DNA of 64,000 nucleotides, taken from Psychrobacillus antarcticus. GTDB taxonomy: Bacteria > Bacillota > Bacilli > Bacillales_A > Planococcaceae. The notes below the pieces were generated by a model. It was not told the DNA's origin. It did not search any database and saw only the letters and a list, made by a program, of their open reading frames with translations. Below, in pieces: positions 1 to 7,855 of the stretch. A program made the position numbers and the translations under genes. Positions within the stretch are counted from its first letter, which is position 1; each line of letters starts with the position of its first letter. The DNA is taken from the NCBI RefSeq assembly GCF_029533155.1, contig NZ_JAIZDB010000001.1, positions 62,001 to 126,000 of the forward strand. Reading direction: 5' to 3'.

Positions 1-61
1 TACTTCCTTCTTCTATAATTGCCTTCAAATACCCTTCAATTATGTCAGATATATTTTTCAT
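1..61 (-). CDS. ctsR: CtsR, class III stress gene repressor (5' end only)
   Basis: Only the first 20 codons lie in the window; the gene runs off the left edge. The peptide begins MKNISDIIEGYLKAIIEEGS, which matches the characteristic NISDIIEQYLK start of the heat-shock repressor CtsR. An AGAGGTGAGAAG ribosome site precedes the ATG. A perfect CtsR-type heptad operator and a good sigma-A promoter lie just upstream, as expected for the autoregulated ctsR-mcsA-mcsB-clpC operon. CtsR is a winged-helix dimer that represses clp genes and is removed by McsB and ClpCP during protein stress. The rest of the operon is presumably beyond position 1. Confidence 0.85.
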   Translation of the reverse strand, partial: MKNISDIIEGYLKAIIEEGS

Positions 62-87
62 CTTCTCACCTCTTCTCAAAAACTGAC

Positions 88-104
88 TTTGACTATCTTT
101 GACT
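88..104 (-). promoter_or_regulatory. CtsR operator
   Basis: On the minus strand it reads AGTCAAA-GAT-AGTCAAA, a perfect fit to the tandem heptanucleotide A/GGTCAAA-NAN-A/GGTCAAA bound by CtsR. It begins three bases after the -10 box, so it covers the start of transcription. This supports both the ctsR assignment and autoregulation. Confidence 0.9.
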
Positions 105-106
105 AT

Positions 107-135
107 ATTATATCGAGAAACTTTCTCATGTGCAA
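107..135 (-). promoter_or_regulatory. sigma-A promoter of ctsR
   Basis: On the minus strand: TTGCAC (-35, 135-130), 17-bp spacer, TATAAT (-10, 112-107). It is followed directly by the CtsR operator and, about 45 bp on, by the ctsR start codon. Confidence 0.8.
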
Positions 136-163
136 TTGATACGATTTGCTCTTAAAAAGAAAT

Positions 164-190
164 AAAACTACAAACAGTCGTTTGTAGTTT
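164..190 (-). terminator. Intrinsic terminator after the rsgA-like gene
   Basis: AAACTACAAA and TTTGTAGTTT form a perfect 10-bp stem with a 6-nt loop. On the minus strand it is followed by TTATTTC. It separates the rsgA-like gene from the ctsR promoter. Confidence 0.7.
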
Positions 191-247
191 AGGATATATA
201 ACAATGAATATTCATATACATTAAATCTTTTTCATAGTCGTGACTGA

Positions 248-1303
248 CTAGATTTTCTTTTTGTAATTATTTCGTTGGGACTTCGTAATTTGCTTCCATT
301 TATTTGTTTCTGCTTTTTTAGCTACCGCATCATTTTTGCGATCGATATGCGCAAGCTCTCTCATTAGTTTTATATAACTTGTATAGCGTTCTTGTTTAAG
401 CGTTCCCGTGTTAATAGCCTCTTGAATAGCACAGCCTGGCTCTTTTACATGCTGGCAATCACGGAATCGGCATGCTAATGCTAGCTCTTCGATATCCTGA
501 AAGCTAGCACTAATACCATCACTCGTATCCCAAAGCTGAAATTCCCTCATACCAGGCGTATCGATTAATAAGCCACCTGCTGGTAATAGCGTCAGTTCTC
601 TATGCGTGGTCGTATGTCGTCCCTTGCTATCGTCATCTCTTATATCATTCACAGCCATTACTTCAACACCTGAAATGGCGTTAATCAAAGAAGATTTCCC
701 TACTCCTGAGGATCCTAAAAGTGCACCTGTTTTATGGGCAGCCAACAGACTTCCTAGTTGGTCAATACCCTCTCCTGTAACACTACTCACAGCAAGTATG
801 TCTACACCAAAAGCAATGGCCTCAACTTCTTTAATATAATATTCTAGGTCATCGCAGGCGTCTTTTTTCGTTAACACCACAACAGGTGTCGCCCCTGAAT
901 CCCATGCCGCCAATAAATATCTCTCTAATCTACGGACATTGAAGTCATGATTAAGCGACATTACTAGAAATACGAAATCTATGTTTACTGCAATTAGTTG
1001 AATTTCTGTTGTCAATCCCGCCGTTTTCCTCGAGAATTGTGAGCTACGAGGGAGTACTTCGTGAATAATTCCTTTTTCCTCACCAGGCATCTGTTCCAGC
1101 ACTACCCAGTCTCCAACTGCCGGGAATGCTTCCTTATTATGCTCAAACTTAAATTTTCCAGAAAGCGAGCTTAGTAACTCTCCTTCATTGGTCATAACTC
1201 TATATAAATTTTTATGCTCTAGTAGCACGCGACCCGCAATTCCACTACCTGTCATTTTTGCTTCCCACTTATTATTCCAACCATATTGTTCGATTAAATT
1301 CAA
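248..1303 (-). CDS. rsgA: RsgA-like circularly permuted GTPase (30S maturation factor paralogue)
   Basis: 351 residues with the circularly permuted G-motif order of the RsgA/YjeQ family. An N-terminal OB-fold (about 1-90) is followed by G4 TKKD (145-148), the P-loop GSSGVGKSS (197-205), switch threonines (231-233), G3 DTPG (248-251) and the zinc knuckle C278, C283, H285, C291. RsgA proteins bind the 30S subunit and couple GTP hydrolysis to late small-subunit assembly; paralogues have been tied to stress and stationary phase. The start is a TTG seven bases after AGGAGG. The housekeeping RsgA of Bacillales normally sits beside prkC and prp; that context is absent, so this is probably a second copy. 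A short leader ORF and an intrinsic terminator lie between its promoter and its start, suggesting conditional expression. Confidence 0.88.
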   Translation of the reverse strand: MNLIEQYGWNNKWEAKMTGSGIAGRVLLEHKNLYRVMTNEGELLSSLSGKFKFEHNKEAFPAVGDWVVLEQMPGEEKGIIHEVLPRSSQFSRKTAGLTTEIQLIAVNIDFVFLVMSLNHDFNVRRLERYLLAAWDSGATPVVVLTKKDACDDLEYYIKEVEAIAFGVDILAVSSVTGEGIDQLGSLLAAHKTGALLGSSGVGKSSLINAISGVEVMAVNDIRDDDSKGRHTTTHRELTLLPAGGLLIDTPGMREFQLWDTSDGISASFQDIEELALACRFRDCQHVKEPGCAIQEAINTGTLKQERYTSYIKLMRELAHIDRKNDAVAKKAETNKWKQITKSQRNNYKKKI

Positions 1304-1379
1304 TTTAACTTCCTCCTAATTTCCCTGTGAATAAAAGCACGAGCTACACATGAATGCTGCAATAGCTTAGACAATAAAA

Positions 1380-1413
1380 AAACCATGACTGCACGAATCA
1401 GCAGTCATGGTTT
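1380..1413 (-). terminator. Leader terminator (putative attenuator) before the rsgA-like gene
   Basis: On the minus strand AAACCATGACTGC (1413-1401) and GCAGTCATGGTTT (1392-1380) form a perfect 13-bp stem with an 8-nt loop, followed by a T-rich tract. It lies after the 21-codon leader ORF and about 75 bp before the rsgA-like start. The loop and its flanks, CTGATTCGTG, are complementary to CACGAATCAG inside the leader ORF (1488-1479), so an alternative antiterminator can be drawn. Confidence 0.8.
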
Positions 1414-1444
1414 CCCGGTCATTAGTAAAGAAGCATATATCTGG

Positions 1445-1510
1445 TTAGAGATATACGGAGTGGGACATCATGAACTTACTGATTCGTGGATACGTATATA
1501 CATTTGTCAT
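1445..1510 (-). CDS. 21-codon leader peptide ORF upstream of the rsgA-like gene
   Basis: A complete small ORF: AAAGGAG, nine bases, ATG, 21 codons, TAA. The peptide starts MTNVYTYPRIS and ends MSHSVYL. A good promoter sits about 35 bp upstream and a strong intrinsic terminator 32 bp downstream. Codons 8-11 contain CACGAATCAG, which can pair with the loop of that terminator. The arrangement is that of leader peptides controlling antibiotic-resistance and amino-acid genes by attenuation. I do not recognise the peptide. It could instead be an independent small protein, but the complementarity favours a regulatory role for the downstream GTPase gene. Confidence 0.6.
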   Translation of the reverse strand: MTNVYTYPRISKFMMSHSVYL

Positions 1511-1541
1511 AATGCCTCACTCCTTTCTTTAAGTTGTTTTC

Positions 1542-1571
1542 AGAATACTACAAGTATTGGCAATCAGTCAA
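1542..1571 (-). promoter_or_regulatory. sigma-A promoter of the leader ORF and rsgA-like gene
   Basis: On the minus strand: TTGACT (1571-1566), 18-bp spacer, TATTCT (1547-1542). Transcription would begin near 1535, about 25 bases before the leader ORF, and give a terminated RNA of about 160 nt. Confidence 0.65.
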
Positions 1572-1620
1572 TACATATTTATGTAAATTGCTATTTTGTA
1601 TATGGGTACTTTATTATACT

Positions 1621-1816
1621 GCTGATTTTCGTTTCATGCGGACGCTTTCAGCGGGCGAGGTCGAGCCTCATCGGGCCAGTATGATGCTCTAATTATAAAT
1701 TGTCGACCTACGCATTGGAATACTTAGCCTTCGTTCCTATGATCGCTCCCTGTGGGGTCTCGACTTTCTCGTTTATCCCGCTCTAGTCGCCGCATTCCAC
1801 TCCAATCAATAAAATG
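1621..1816 (+). repeat. Dispersed intergenic repeat, family B, near full-length degenerate copy
   Basis: It begins with a form of CTGATTTCCGTTTCAGGCGG followed by ACGCTTT and GC-rich inverted segments, and ends with CCGCATTCCACTCCAATCAAT. The same end sequences recur at 37246-37289 and, inverted, around 43535-44142. The GC-rich interior differs from the AT-rich surroundings and carries no ORF of note. Elements of this form are common between genes in Planococcaceae and related Bacillales; their role is unknown. The remaining stretch up to 2048 is AT-rich and I see nothing else in it. Confidence 0.6.
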
Positions 1817-2048
1817 AGTAGTAAATAATCATTAATTAGAATAAAAGAATCCTATTAAACACAATGAATATGCAAGGTCATATACAGACCTATCCACCTT
1901 AAGACAACTGAATGAGTAGAAATCGACAAAAAACTTAGTCTTTATTAAATAGAAAAATACATAAATAGAAGCCTTAAGTCCTTTACACAAATGAACAAAT
2001 CTTATATAAAGATGATTTTCACTTCAACATTTGATATAAAAAAACCTT

Positions 2049-3008
2049 TTAGTTATAAAGATGACACCCTACAAAATGACCAGGCTCCTGCTCCTTCCAA
2101 ACTGGCTTTTTTTCCGCACAAATAGACATAGCATGTGCACATCTTGTACGGAACACGCAGCCTGAAGGTGGGTTAATAGGGCTTGGAAGCTCTCCTTGCA
2201 ATAGAATACGTTCCCGTGATTCCTCTATATCAGGGTCTGGAATCGGAATTGCAGATAACAAAGCCTGTGTATACGGATGTAGCGGATCTTCATATAATTG
2301 GTTACTTGTGGTCAGCTCTACCATATGCCCGAGGTACATGACCCCTATCCGGTCTGAGATGTACTTAACCATCGATAAATCATGCGCGATAAACAAATAG
2401 GTAAGATTTTTTTCCTTTTGTAGCCGTTGGAGCAACTTTACTACCTGCGCTTGAACCGACACGTCTAAAGCAGAAATGGGCTCATCAGCAATGATAAACT
2501 CAGGGTCTAACGCAAGAGCTCGAGCTATGCCAATTCGTTGGCGTTGACCTCCAGAAAATTCATGAGGATAGCGATTAGCGTGATCTCTGTTAAGCCCAAC
2601 ATCCTCGAGTAATTCATACACTCTAGACTTTAATTCTTCCTTTTTATATAATTTATGTATTTCCATCGGTTCAGCAATAATTTCAAACACAGTCGAACGT
2701 GGATTTAAGGATGCATATGGATCTTGAAAGATCATTTGCATCTTTTTCAAATAACCTGTTCGTTCTTTGTCACTCATCTCATGCACATCTTTATCTTCAA
2801 ATAGAACTTTTCCGTCTGTTCTATTATATAATCCTAAAATAGTGCGGCCAGCGGTGGATTTACCACAACCGGATTCTCCTACTAGACCAAATGTTTCCCC
2901 TTTGACGATATCAAAACTTATCCCATCAACAGCCTTTAACGTCTGTCCATGTCCAATGTCAAAATGGCGTTTCAAATCTTGAACAGATAATAGAACTTTT
3001 TCCGTCAT
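2049..3008 (-). CDS. ykfD: Dipeptide/oligopeptide ABC transporter ATPase, YkfD/DppF type
   Basis: 319-residue peptide-transporter ATPase with Walker [11 protein letters not shown]-loop FQDPYASLNPR, signature FSGGQRQR, Walker B IIADEPISALD and the C-terminal oligopeptide-transporter motif with RTRCAHAMSIC. It powers import of peptides through DppBC with its partner DppD. It is the last gene of the dpp-ykf operon, the same place as ykfD in B. subtilis. The ATG at 3008 is seven bases from AGGGGG; an ATG two codons upstream is too close to that site to be the start. Five bases or so separate the ykfC stop from the ribosome site. Confidence 0.9.
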   Translation of the reverse strand: MTEKVLLSVQDLKRHFDIGHGQTLKAVDGISFDIVKGETFGLVGESGCGKSTAGRTILGLYNRTDGKVLFEDKDVHEMSDKERTGYLKKMQMIFQDPYASLNPRSTVFEIIAEPMEIHKLYKKEELKSRVYELLEDVGLNRDHANRYPHEFSGGQRQRIGIARALALDPEFIIADEPISALDVSVQAQVVKLLQRLQKEKNLTYLFIAHDLSMVKYISDRIGVMYLGHMVELTTSNQLYEDPLHPYTQALLSAIPIPDPDIEESRERILLQGELPSPINPPSGCVFRTRCAHAMSICAEKKPVWKEQEPGHFVGCHLYN

Positions 3009-3019
3009 ATACATTCCCC

Positions 3020-3946
3020 CTAAACGGCATATCTTCTAACTGCACAAATTTCCTTTTCTAACTTAGATCCTACTAGCACTAAAATTTCTACTGTTTTCCC
3101 AGTTGAATGCGAATGTAAAAGCTGTCCATTCCCATAATAAAATCCAACATGCCTCACTGGTCCAGTCCCTTCATCATTAGCAAAAAATAATAAGTCCCCT
3201 TTTTTCCAAAGAGAGGAATCATCTATAGATATTTCTTCTCCCATTAAAGCTTGGTCACCTGCATCTCGTGGAATTAGATATCCACAAGCCTTTAACATAT
3301 TGTACGAAAAACCTGAACAATCATAGCCATACGGTGACATACCACCCCATAGGTAAGGCAAATCTAAATAGTTTTCCCCTAGAGTAACCGCATCATCTGC
3401 ACACCTCTTTGAAATCTGGTCTACAGAAGTTGCAAATTGGGCATTTGCTTTCGATAGTAATGCTTTGCCGTGTGGCGTTTGAACAGTATAATAAATTCCA
3501 TCCTCTGACAATATCGGCAGAATAGTATTAAATGGTAAAACAAGTAGCGGATTATGCTGTAAATCCCATAGTTGAGCCTTTACAGAAGAAACCCTTGCAG
3601 TACCTTTGAAGTCCATTTGTTCAGCAGGCATTATTTGGGCAAGTGGAATCCACCCTGGATAACCACGACTATCTTTTTTGGAGGGCTGCCAAATAGCAAC
3701 TACTTTTGCCCATTCCCCCTTTATCTCTTCCACAAGTACTGGTTCTCCGTATAAAAGTTGTGTTTGCACACGGTCTTCATTACATAATGCTAGTCTTTCT
3801 TTGAATGGTAGTGCCTCAAGCCATTCCACCAATAACACGGGATTGGAGATTCCTGGATTATCTATCTCTCTAGCAGAATTTGGTTCAGTCCAAATAGTTC
3901 CTACCTTTACAGCGCAAACCCACTCTTTCGTTTGATCGACTGGCAT
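3020..3946 (-). CDS. ykfC: Gamma-D-glutamyl-L-diamino acid endopeptidase, NlpC/P60 family
   Basis: 308 residues: two N-terminal bacterial SH3-like domains (about 1-180) and a C-terminal NlpC/P60 cysteine peptidase. The catalytic Cys210 lies in YDCSGFSYN and the catalytic His266 in VRHVGFYYG, with a further His near 278-280. YkfC cleaves L-Ala-gamma-D-Glu from the diamino acid of murein peptides with a free N-terminal L-Ala. No signal peptide is visible, so it acts in the cytoplasm on imported peptides. AGGAGG precedes the ATG, and the ykfB stop is 11 bases upstream. Its product L-Ala-D-Glu is the substrate of the YkfB epimerase next to it. Confidence 0.92.
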   Translation of the reverse strand: MPVDQTKEWVCAVKVGTIWTEPNSAREIDNPGISNPVLLVEWLEALPFKERLALCNEDRVQTQLLYGEPVLVEEIKGEWAKVVAIWQPSKKDSRGYPGWIPLAQIMPAEQMDFKGTARVSSVKAQLWDLQHNPLLVLPFNTILPILSEDGIYYTVQTPHGKALLSKANAQFATSVDQISKRCADDAVTLGENYLDLPYLWGGMSPYGYDCSGFSYNMLKACGYLIPRDAGDQALMGEEISIDDSSLWKKGDLLFFANDEGTGPVRHVGFYYGNGQLLHSHSTGKTVEILVLVGSKLEKEICAVRRYAV

Positions 3947-3957
3947 CTTTTAGCCTC

Positions 3958-5040
3958 CTAATCCAAATTCACATGTACAATCCCTAATCCTGGTTCAACG
4001 GAAAATGTCATATTACTTTTTTCATAAATCACTCCACCGACTATTAAATCATTTTCCAGCATTAACGGTGCGTCAAAATCAAAGTAGCGAATATTCGGCT
4101 GGCTAGCTGCAAAGTGAGCAGCGGCTGTAATGCCTAATTTCGTTTCAATCATGCTGCCTACCATACATTCCACGCCACTCGCCTCGGCAAGCGTATTTAT
4201 TTTTAGGGCGTGATAAATGCCACCAGATTTCATTAGCTTTATGTTAATCAAATCAGCAGCTCGCATTTTTAGAACTTGTTTAGCATCGTGCACAGAAAAA
4301 ACACTTTCATCCGCCATAATTGGAGTATACGTATGGTCGGTAACATACTTTAGCCCATCTAAATCCCAAGCTGGAACTGGCTGCTCTACAAATTGGATGG
4401 ATAAACCCGCATCCTCCATCAAACTAATCGCTTTGACCGCCTCTTTCGCATTCCACCCTTGGTTGGCATCAAGCCTTAACTTTGGCGTCATTCCCACGCG
4501 TTCTCGAATTGCACGAATACGCTGGATATCATCTTTTATTTCACCAATACCTACCTTGACCTTTAGAACGTTAAATCCATCCTTTATATAGCGTTCCGCA
4601 TCATCCGCCATCTCGGTGGGGTCATTCACACTAACTGTAAAATCAGTCTCTAACGTTTCTCGGAAACCTCCAAGAAACTGATATAAAGGAACACCCGCAT
4701 ATTTAGCGAGTATGTCATGAATAGCCATGTCTACTGCCGCTTTCGCACTCGTATTTCTTACTAAGGCTGTGTTTAGTTTCTGAAACACCTGCTCACTTTG
4801 TAAAATGTTCATACCAATTAACTGAGGAGCAATTATTTCGTTAATAGCGTATCGGATACTTTCCATTGACTCTCCAGTAATCACATGTGTCGGAGGAGCC
4901 TCACCATAACCAACTTTTCCATCACTTGTCGTAATAGTCACATACACCGAGTAAGCCGTTGTCACCGTTCGTAGAGCGGTTTTAAAGGGTTTAGTCAGAG
5001 GAATCGCCACATCAAATGTTTCAATCGATTTTATATACAA
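3958..5040 (-). CDS. ykfB: L-Ala-D/L-Glu epimerase, enolase superfamily
   Basis: 360-residue member of the muconate-lactonizing subgroup of the enolase superfamily. Visible catalytic residues match those of B. subtilis YkfB: the KVK motif with Lys162, metal ligands Asp191, Glu219 and Asp244, and Lys268 in NIKLMKSGG. It converts L-Ala-D-Glu from murein peptide breakdown to L-Ala-L-Glu, which general peptidases can split. Translation starts at a TTG after AAGGGGGAG. It lies between ykfA and ykfC with short gaps, so the three enzymes form one catabolic module. Confidence 0.93.
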   Translation of the reverse strand: MYIKSIETFDVAIPLTKPFKTALRTVTTAYSVYVTITTSDGKVGYGEAPPTHVITGESMESIRYAINEIIAPQLIGMNILQSEQVFQKLNTALVRNTSAKAAVDMAIHDILAKYAGVPLYQFLGGFRETLETDFTVSVNDPTEMADDAERYIKDGFNVLKVKVGIGEIKDDIQRIRAIRERVGMTPKLRLDANQGWNAKEAVKAISLMEDAGLSIQFVEQPVPAWDLDGLKYVTDHTYTPIMADESVFSVHDAKQVLKMRAADLINIKLMKSGGIYHALKINTLAEASGVECMVGSMIETKLGITAAAHFAASQPNIRYFDFDAPLMLENDLIVGGVIYEKSNMTFSVEPGLGIVHVNLD

Positions 5041-5053
5041 TATTCTCTCCCCC

Positions 5054-5977
5054 TTATTCCACTCCAGGTAATATTGTTAGAGATAAGTTATTCGCATCCA
5101 ATTCTGCTTCCATTCCAAGCGGAAAAGCAAAATGAGGCTCGCAATGCCCTATTTTAAATCCTTTCACCGCAGGCTTACCTAATTTACCAATATAGTGATC
5201 AAACACTTCATCTAAAGATAAAGTAACCTTTCTTTTCTTAGGTTCAGCATCACTAAAGTCTCCAATGACAAAGCCAGCCGCTGCATCTAAAATACCAGCT
5301 TGACGAAGTTGGTTAAGCATACCGTCCACTTTGTAAGGCTCTTCTCCCACATCTTCTAAGAAGAGAAGTTTTCCTTTTGTGTTTACCTCATATTTCGTAC
5401 CTACACCATTAGCAAGTAGTGATAAGTTACCTCCTGTAAGCTCTCCTCTTACGGTGCCTGGTGATACTTGAGTCAATGGAGAGATCGCTTCGGAATAATA
5501 TAGCTCCATCGGATTAAACAACTGCTGAAACATTTTTTGGGATAGCTCGGAGAACGTATCTTTGCCCACATCTGAAGCTAACATTGGTCCATGGAAGGTA
5601 ACGATATCGGAATACAGGTTCATCCCTGTATGTAAAAAGGTTATATCGGAGTAGCCCCAAAAAACTTTTGGATTCTCACGCATCAATTGAAAATCAATTT
5701 GATCTGTATAACGCGCAGAACCATAGCCTCCACCCGCACATATAATTCCTGCGATATTCGGGTTAGCGAACATGTCGTGTAAATCTTCTAAACGTTCCTC
5801 ATCGGTACCAGCTAAGTAACCATGTACATTTTCTACACTTTTGCCTAGTTGATAAGACAAGCCAAGCTCCTCTAAAAAGGAAAAGGAACGCTTTAGGTTT
5901 TCTAAATTTGGTGGACTGGAAGGAGCAATAATTCCAATAGTATCCCCTTTTTGCAGTCTTTTTGGACGAATTTTCAT
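5054..5977 (-). CDS. ykfA: Murein tetrapeptide LD-carboxypeptidase (LdcA/MccF-like)
   Basis: 307-residue serine peptidase of family S66. The nucleophile Ser110 lies in the GYSDIT elbow; AGGGYGSAR (81-89) forms the preceding loop, and the acidic LEDVGE and histidine-bearing GHCEPHF segments supply the rest of the triad. S66 enzymes remove the terminal D-Ala from murein tetrapeptides; some paralogues act on other peptides. ATG follows AAAGGAG by nine bases; upstream in-frame codons to 6028 lack a ribosome site. It follows dppE and precedes ykfB in the B. subtilis order. Confidence 0.9.
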   Translation of the reverse strand: MKIRPKRLQKGDTIGIIAPSSPPNLENLKRSFSFLEELGLSYQLGKSVENVHGYLAGTDEERLEDLHDMFANPNIAGIICAGGGYGSARYTDQIDFQLMRENPKVFWGYSDITFLHTGMNLYSDIVTFHGPMLASDVGKDTFSELSQKMFQQLFNPMELYYSEAISPLTQVSPGTVRGELTGGNLSLLANGVGTKYEVNTKGKLLFLEDVGEEPYKVDGMLNQLRQAGILDAAAGFVIGDFSDAEPKKRKVTLSLDEVFDHYIGKLGKPAVKGFKIGHCEPHFAFPLGMEAELDANNLSLTILPGVE

Positions 5978-6051
5978 ATGTAATTTCTCCTTTATGATGA
6001 AAGCCTTGATAAAGCAACTTACAAACAAAGTTTAACATAGCTACATGAAGT

Positions 6052-6087
6052 AAAAGGGCGGTACCAAAATAGGCACCGCAGCCTTTC
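6052..6087 (-). terminator. Hairpin between dppE and ykfA
   Basis: On the minus strand AAAGG-GCGGTGCC can pair with GGTACCGC-CCTTTT around a 6-nt loop, followed by a weak T tract. It is imperfect, so it may act as a partial terminator or an mRNA 3' end that keeps the binding-protein message more abundant than the ykf genes. This is an inference. Confidence 0.45.
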
Positions 6088-6144
6088 TATAACTAATCTT
6101 TATTCTTATTGTACAGCTCCAGGAACTGCATAGCGCTTGCGCTT

Positions 6145-7800
6145 TTATTCTTTGTCAGCCCATTTTAAATCCATGTATCCAACTGGATGTCTTACGATTC
6201 CTGAGACTGTTGGTTTTTCAAGTATTACTTGGTTGTAATAGTGAACTGGGAAAATAGGCATTTCAGCCATTAATAACGTATCTGCTTGGATAAGCATTTC
6301 CCAACGTTTTGCTTCGTCTGTTTCGTTTTTGATGTCTGCAATTAGTTTATCAAACTCTGCATTTGACCAAGTCGTACGGTTCATAGAAGAACCTGTGATG
6401 AAACTTTCTAATGCATTCACTGGATCTGCATAGTCAAATAAGAAGGAAGAACGCGATAATTGGTATTTAAATTCTTTTTGCTCGGTCGCAAACACACTTG
6501 CTTCTACATTTTGTAATGTGACATCTACTGCTAACACTTCTTTAAATTTACTTTGAAGTGCTTCTGCTATTTTCTTATGTGTATCACTTGTAGAATAAGT
6601 TAATGTTACTTCCGGTAAATCTGTGTATCCCTCTTCTGCCATACCTTCAGCTAAAAGTGTTTTTGCTTTTTCTGCATCGAAACCTACTAGCTTACCTGCT
6701 GTTTCTCTGAATTCTTTGCCATCCGGTCCTACAAATCCGTATGGAATAAATCCTTCTGCTGGTTTTTCACCATTCTTCGTTACAAACTCTACGATTTCTT
6801 GTTGATCAACCGCTAAAGCAAAAGCTTGACGGATCTTTTTATTTGTAAAAGGCTCTTGTGAAACATTGAAACGGTAGAAGTATAACCCCGCTTGGTCTTC
6901 ATTTTTAAGTTCAGGAGAATCCATTAACTGATCAGCCAATTCCGCTGGTACACCAGATACATCTAATTCACCTGTTTCGTACATTTGGTATTCCGTATTG
7001 GAATCGTTTATCATAGCCCATTCTACTTTATCAAGCTTTACAGTGTCGGCATCCCAATAATTTTCATTTTTTGCAAATGTAAAGCTTACATCATGTTCCC
7101 ATGTAGTTAACTTAAACGGACCATTTCCTACGAATGTATCTGCTTCTGTGAACCAAGTTGCATTCTCTGTAGCCACTTTCTCATTGACTGGGAAGAAACT
7201 CGGGTTTGTAATGATATTTAAGAATGCTTCTGTTGGAGCATTCAACTTCACTTCGAATACTTTTTCCTCTAAAGCTTTAATAGCAACATCTTCAGCTGCG
7301 CCTTCCCCACTATTATAGGCTTCTGCTCCATCAATGAAATACGCTAAAAATGCTGCCGGAGAAGCTGTTTCTGGACTTAACATATGCAACCATCCATAAA
7401 CGAAATCGCTCGCTAATACAGGGTCACCATTAGACCATTTCGCATCTTCGCGAATGGTAAATGTATATGTTAGACCATCTTCTGCTACATCAATCTTTTC
7501 AGCTGTTGCAGGTTCTGCCAAATGATCCTTTGAAAGTCTTACTAGACCTTCCATTATATTATTCAATGCATTCCAAGAAACCGCATCAAATGCTACTGAT
7601 GGATCAAATGATGTCGGCTCATTCCCATTATTTAATGTGAGTACTTTTTCTGTTTCAGTTTCTACTACTGTTTCCTTCTCTTCCCCTTCTTTTTCAGTAT
7701 TAGTTTCCGGTGCTTTTTCACCCGCATCTTTTGTAGCTGTACAAGCACTTAACACAAGAACAAATAACGCGACTACAAATAATGATAACCACTTCTTCAT
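6145..7800 (-). CDS. dppE: Dipeptide-binding lipoprotein
   Basis: 551-residue family 5 solute-binding protein. A 20-residue lipoprotein signal ends in the lipobox LSAC (Cys20). A low-complexity Glu/Thr linker (about 30-50) leads to the SBP_bac_5 fold with LNNGNEPTSFDPS and the RQAFALAVD motif. Bound to the outer membrane face, it delivers di- and oligopeptides, including murein peptides in B. subtilis, to DppBC. ATG at 7800 follows AAAGGGGG by eight bases; the upstream in-frame extension has no ribosome site and would precede the signal peptide. It lies after dppD in the operon. Confidence 0.93.
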   Translation of the reverse strand: MKKWLSLFVVALFVLVLSACTATKDAGEKAPETNTEKEGEEKETVVETETEKVLTLNNGNEPTSFDPSVAFDAVSWNALNNIMEGLVRLSKDHLAEPATAEKIDVAEDGLTYTFTIREDAKWSNGDPVLASDFVYGWLHMLSPETASPAAFLAYFIDGAEAYNSGEGAAEDVAIKALEEKVFEVKLNAPTEAFLNIITNPSFFPVNEKVATENATWFTEADTFVGNGPFKLTTWEHDVSFTFAKNENYWDADTVKLDKVEWAMINDSNTEYQMYETGELDVSGVPAELADQLMDSPELKNEDQAGLYFYRFNVSQEPFTNKKIRQAFALAVDQQEIVEFVTKNGEKPAEGFIPYGFVGPDGKEFRETAGKLVGFDAEKAKTLLAEGMAEEGYTDLPEVTLTYSTSDTHKKIAEALQSKFKEVLAVDVTLQNVEASVFATEQKEFKYQLSRSSFLFDYADPVNALESFITGSSMNRTTWSNAEFDKLIADIKNETDEAKRWEMLIQADTLLMAEMPIFPVHYYNQVILEKPTVSGIVRHPVGYMDLKWADKE

Positions 7801-7855
7801 CTTAGTTCCCCCTTTGTAATATATATGTGAATGCACTTACGCGCGCTCATCCTAT

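Noticed and set aside
1385-1684. 99-codon plus-strand frame between the rsgA-like gene and ykfD
   Set aside because: It runs antisense through the leader ORF, the terminator and a dispersed repeat; it has no RBS and no recognisable domain.
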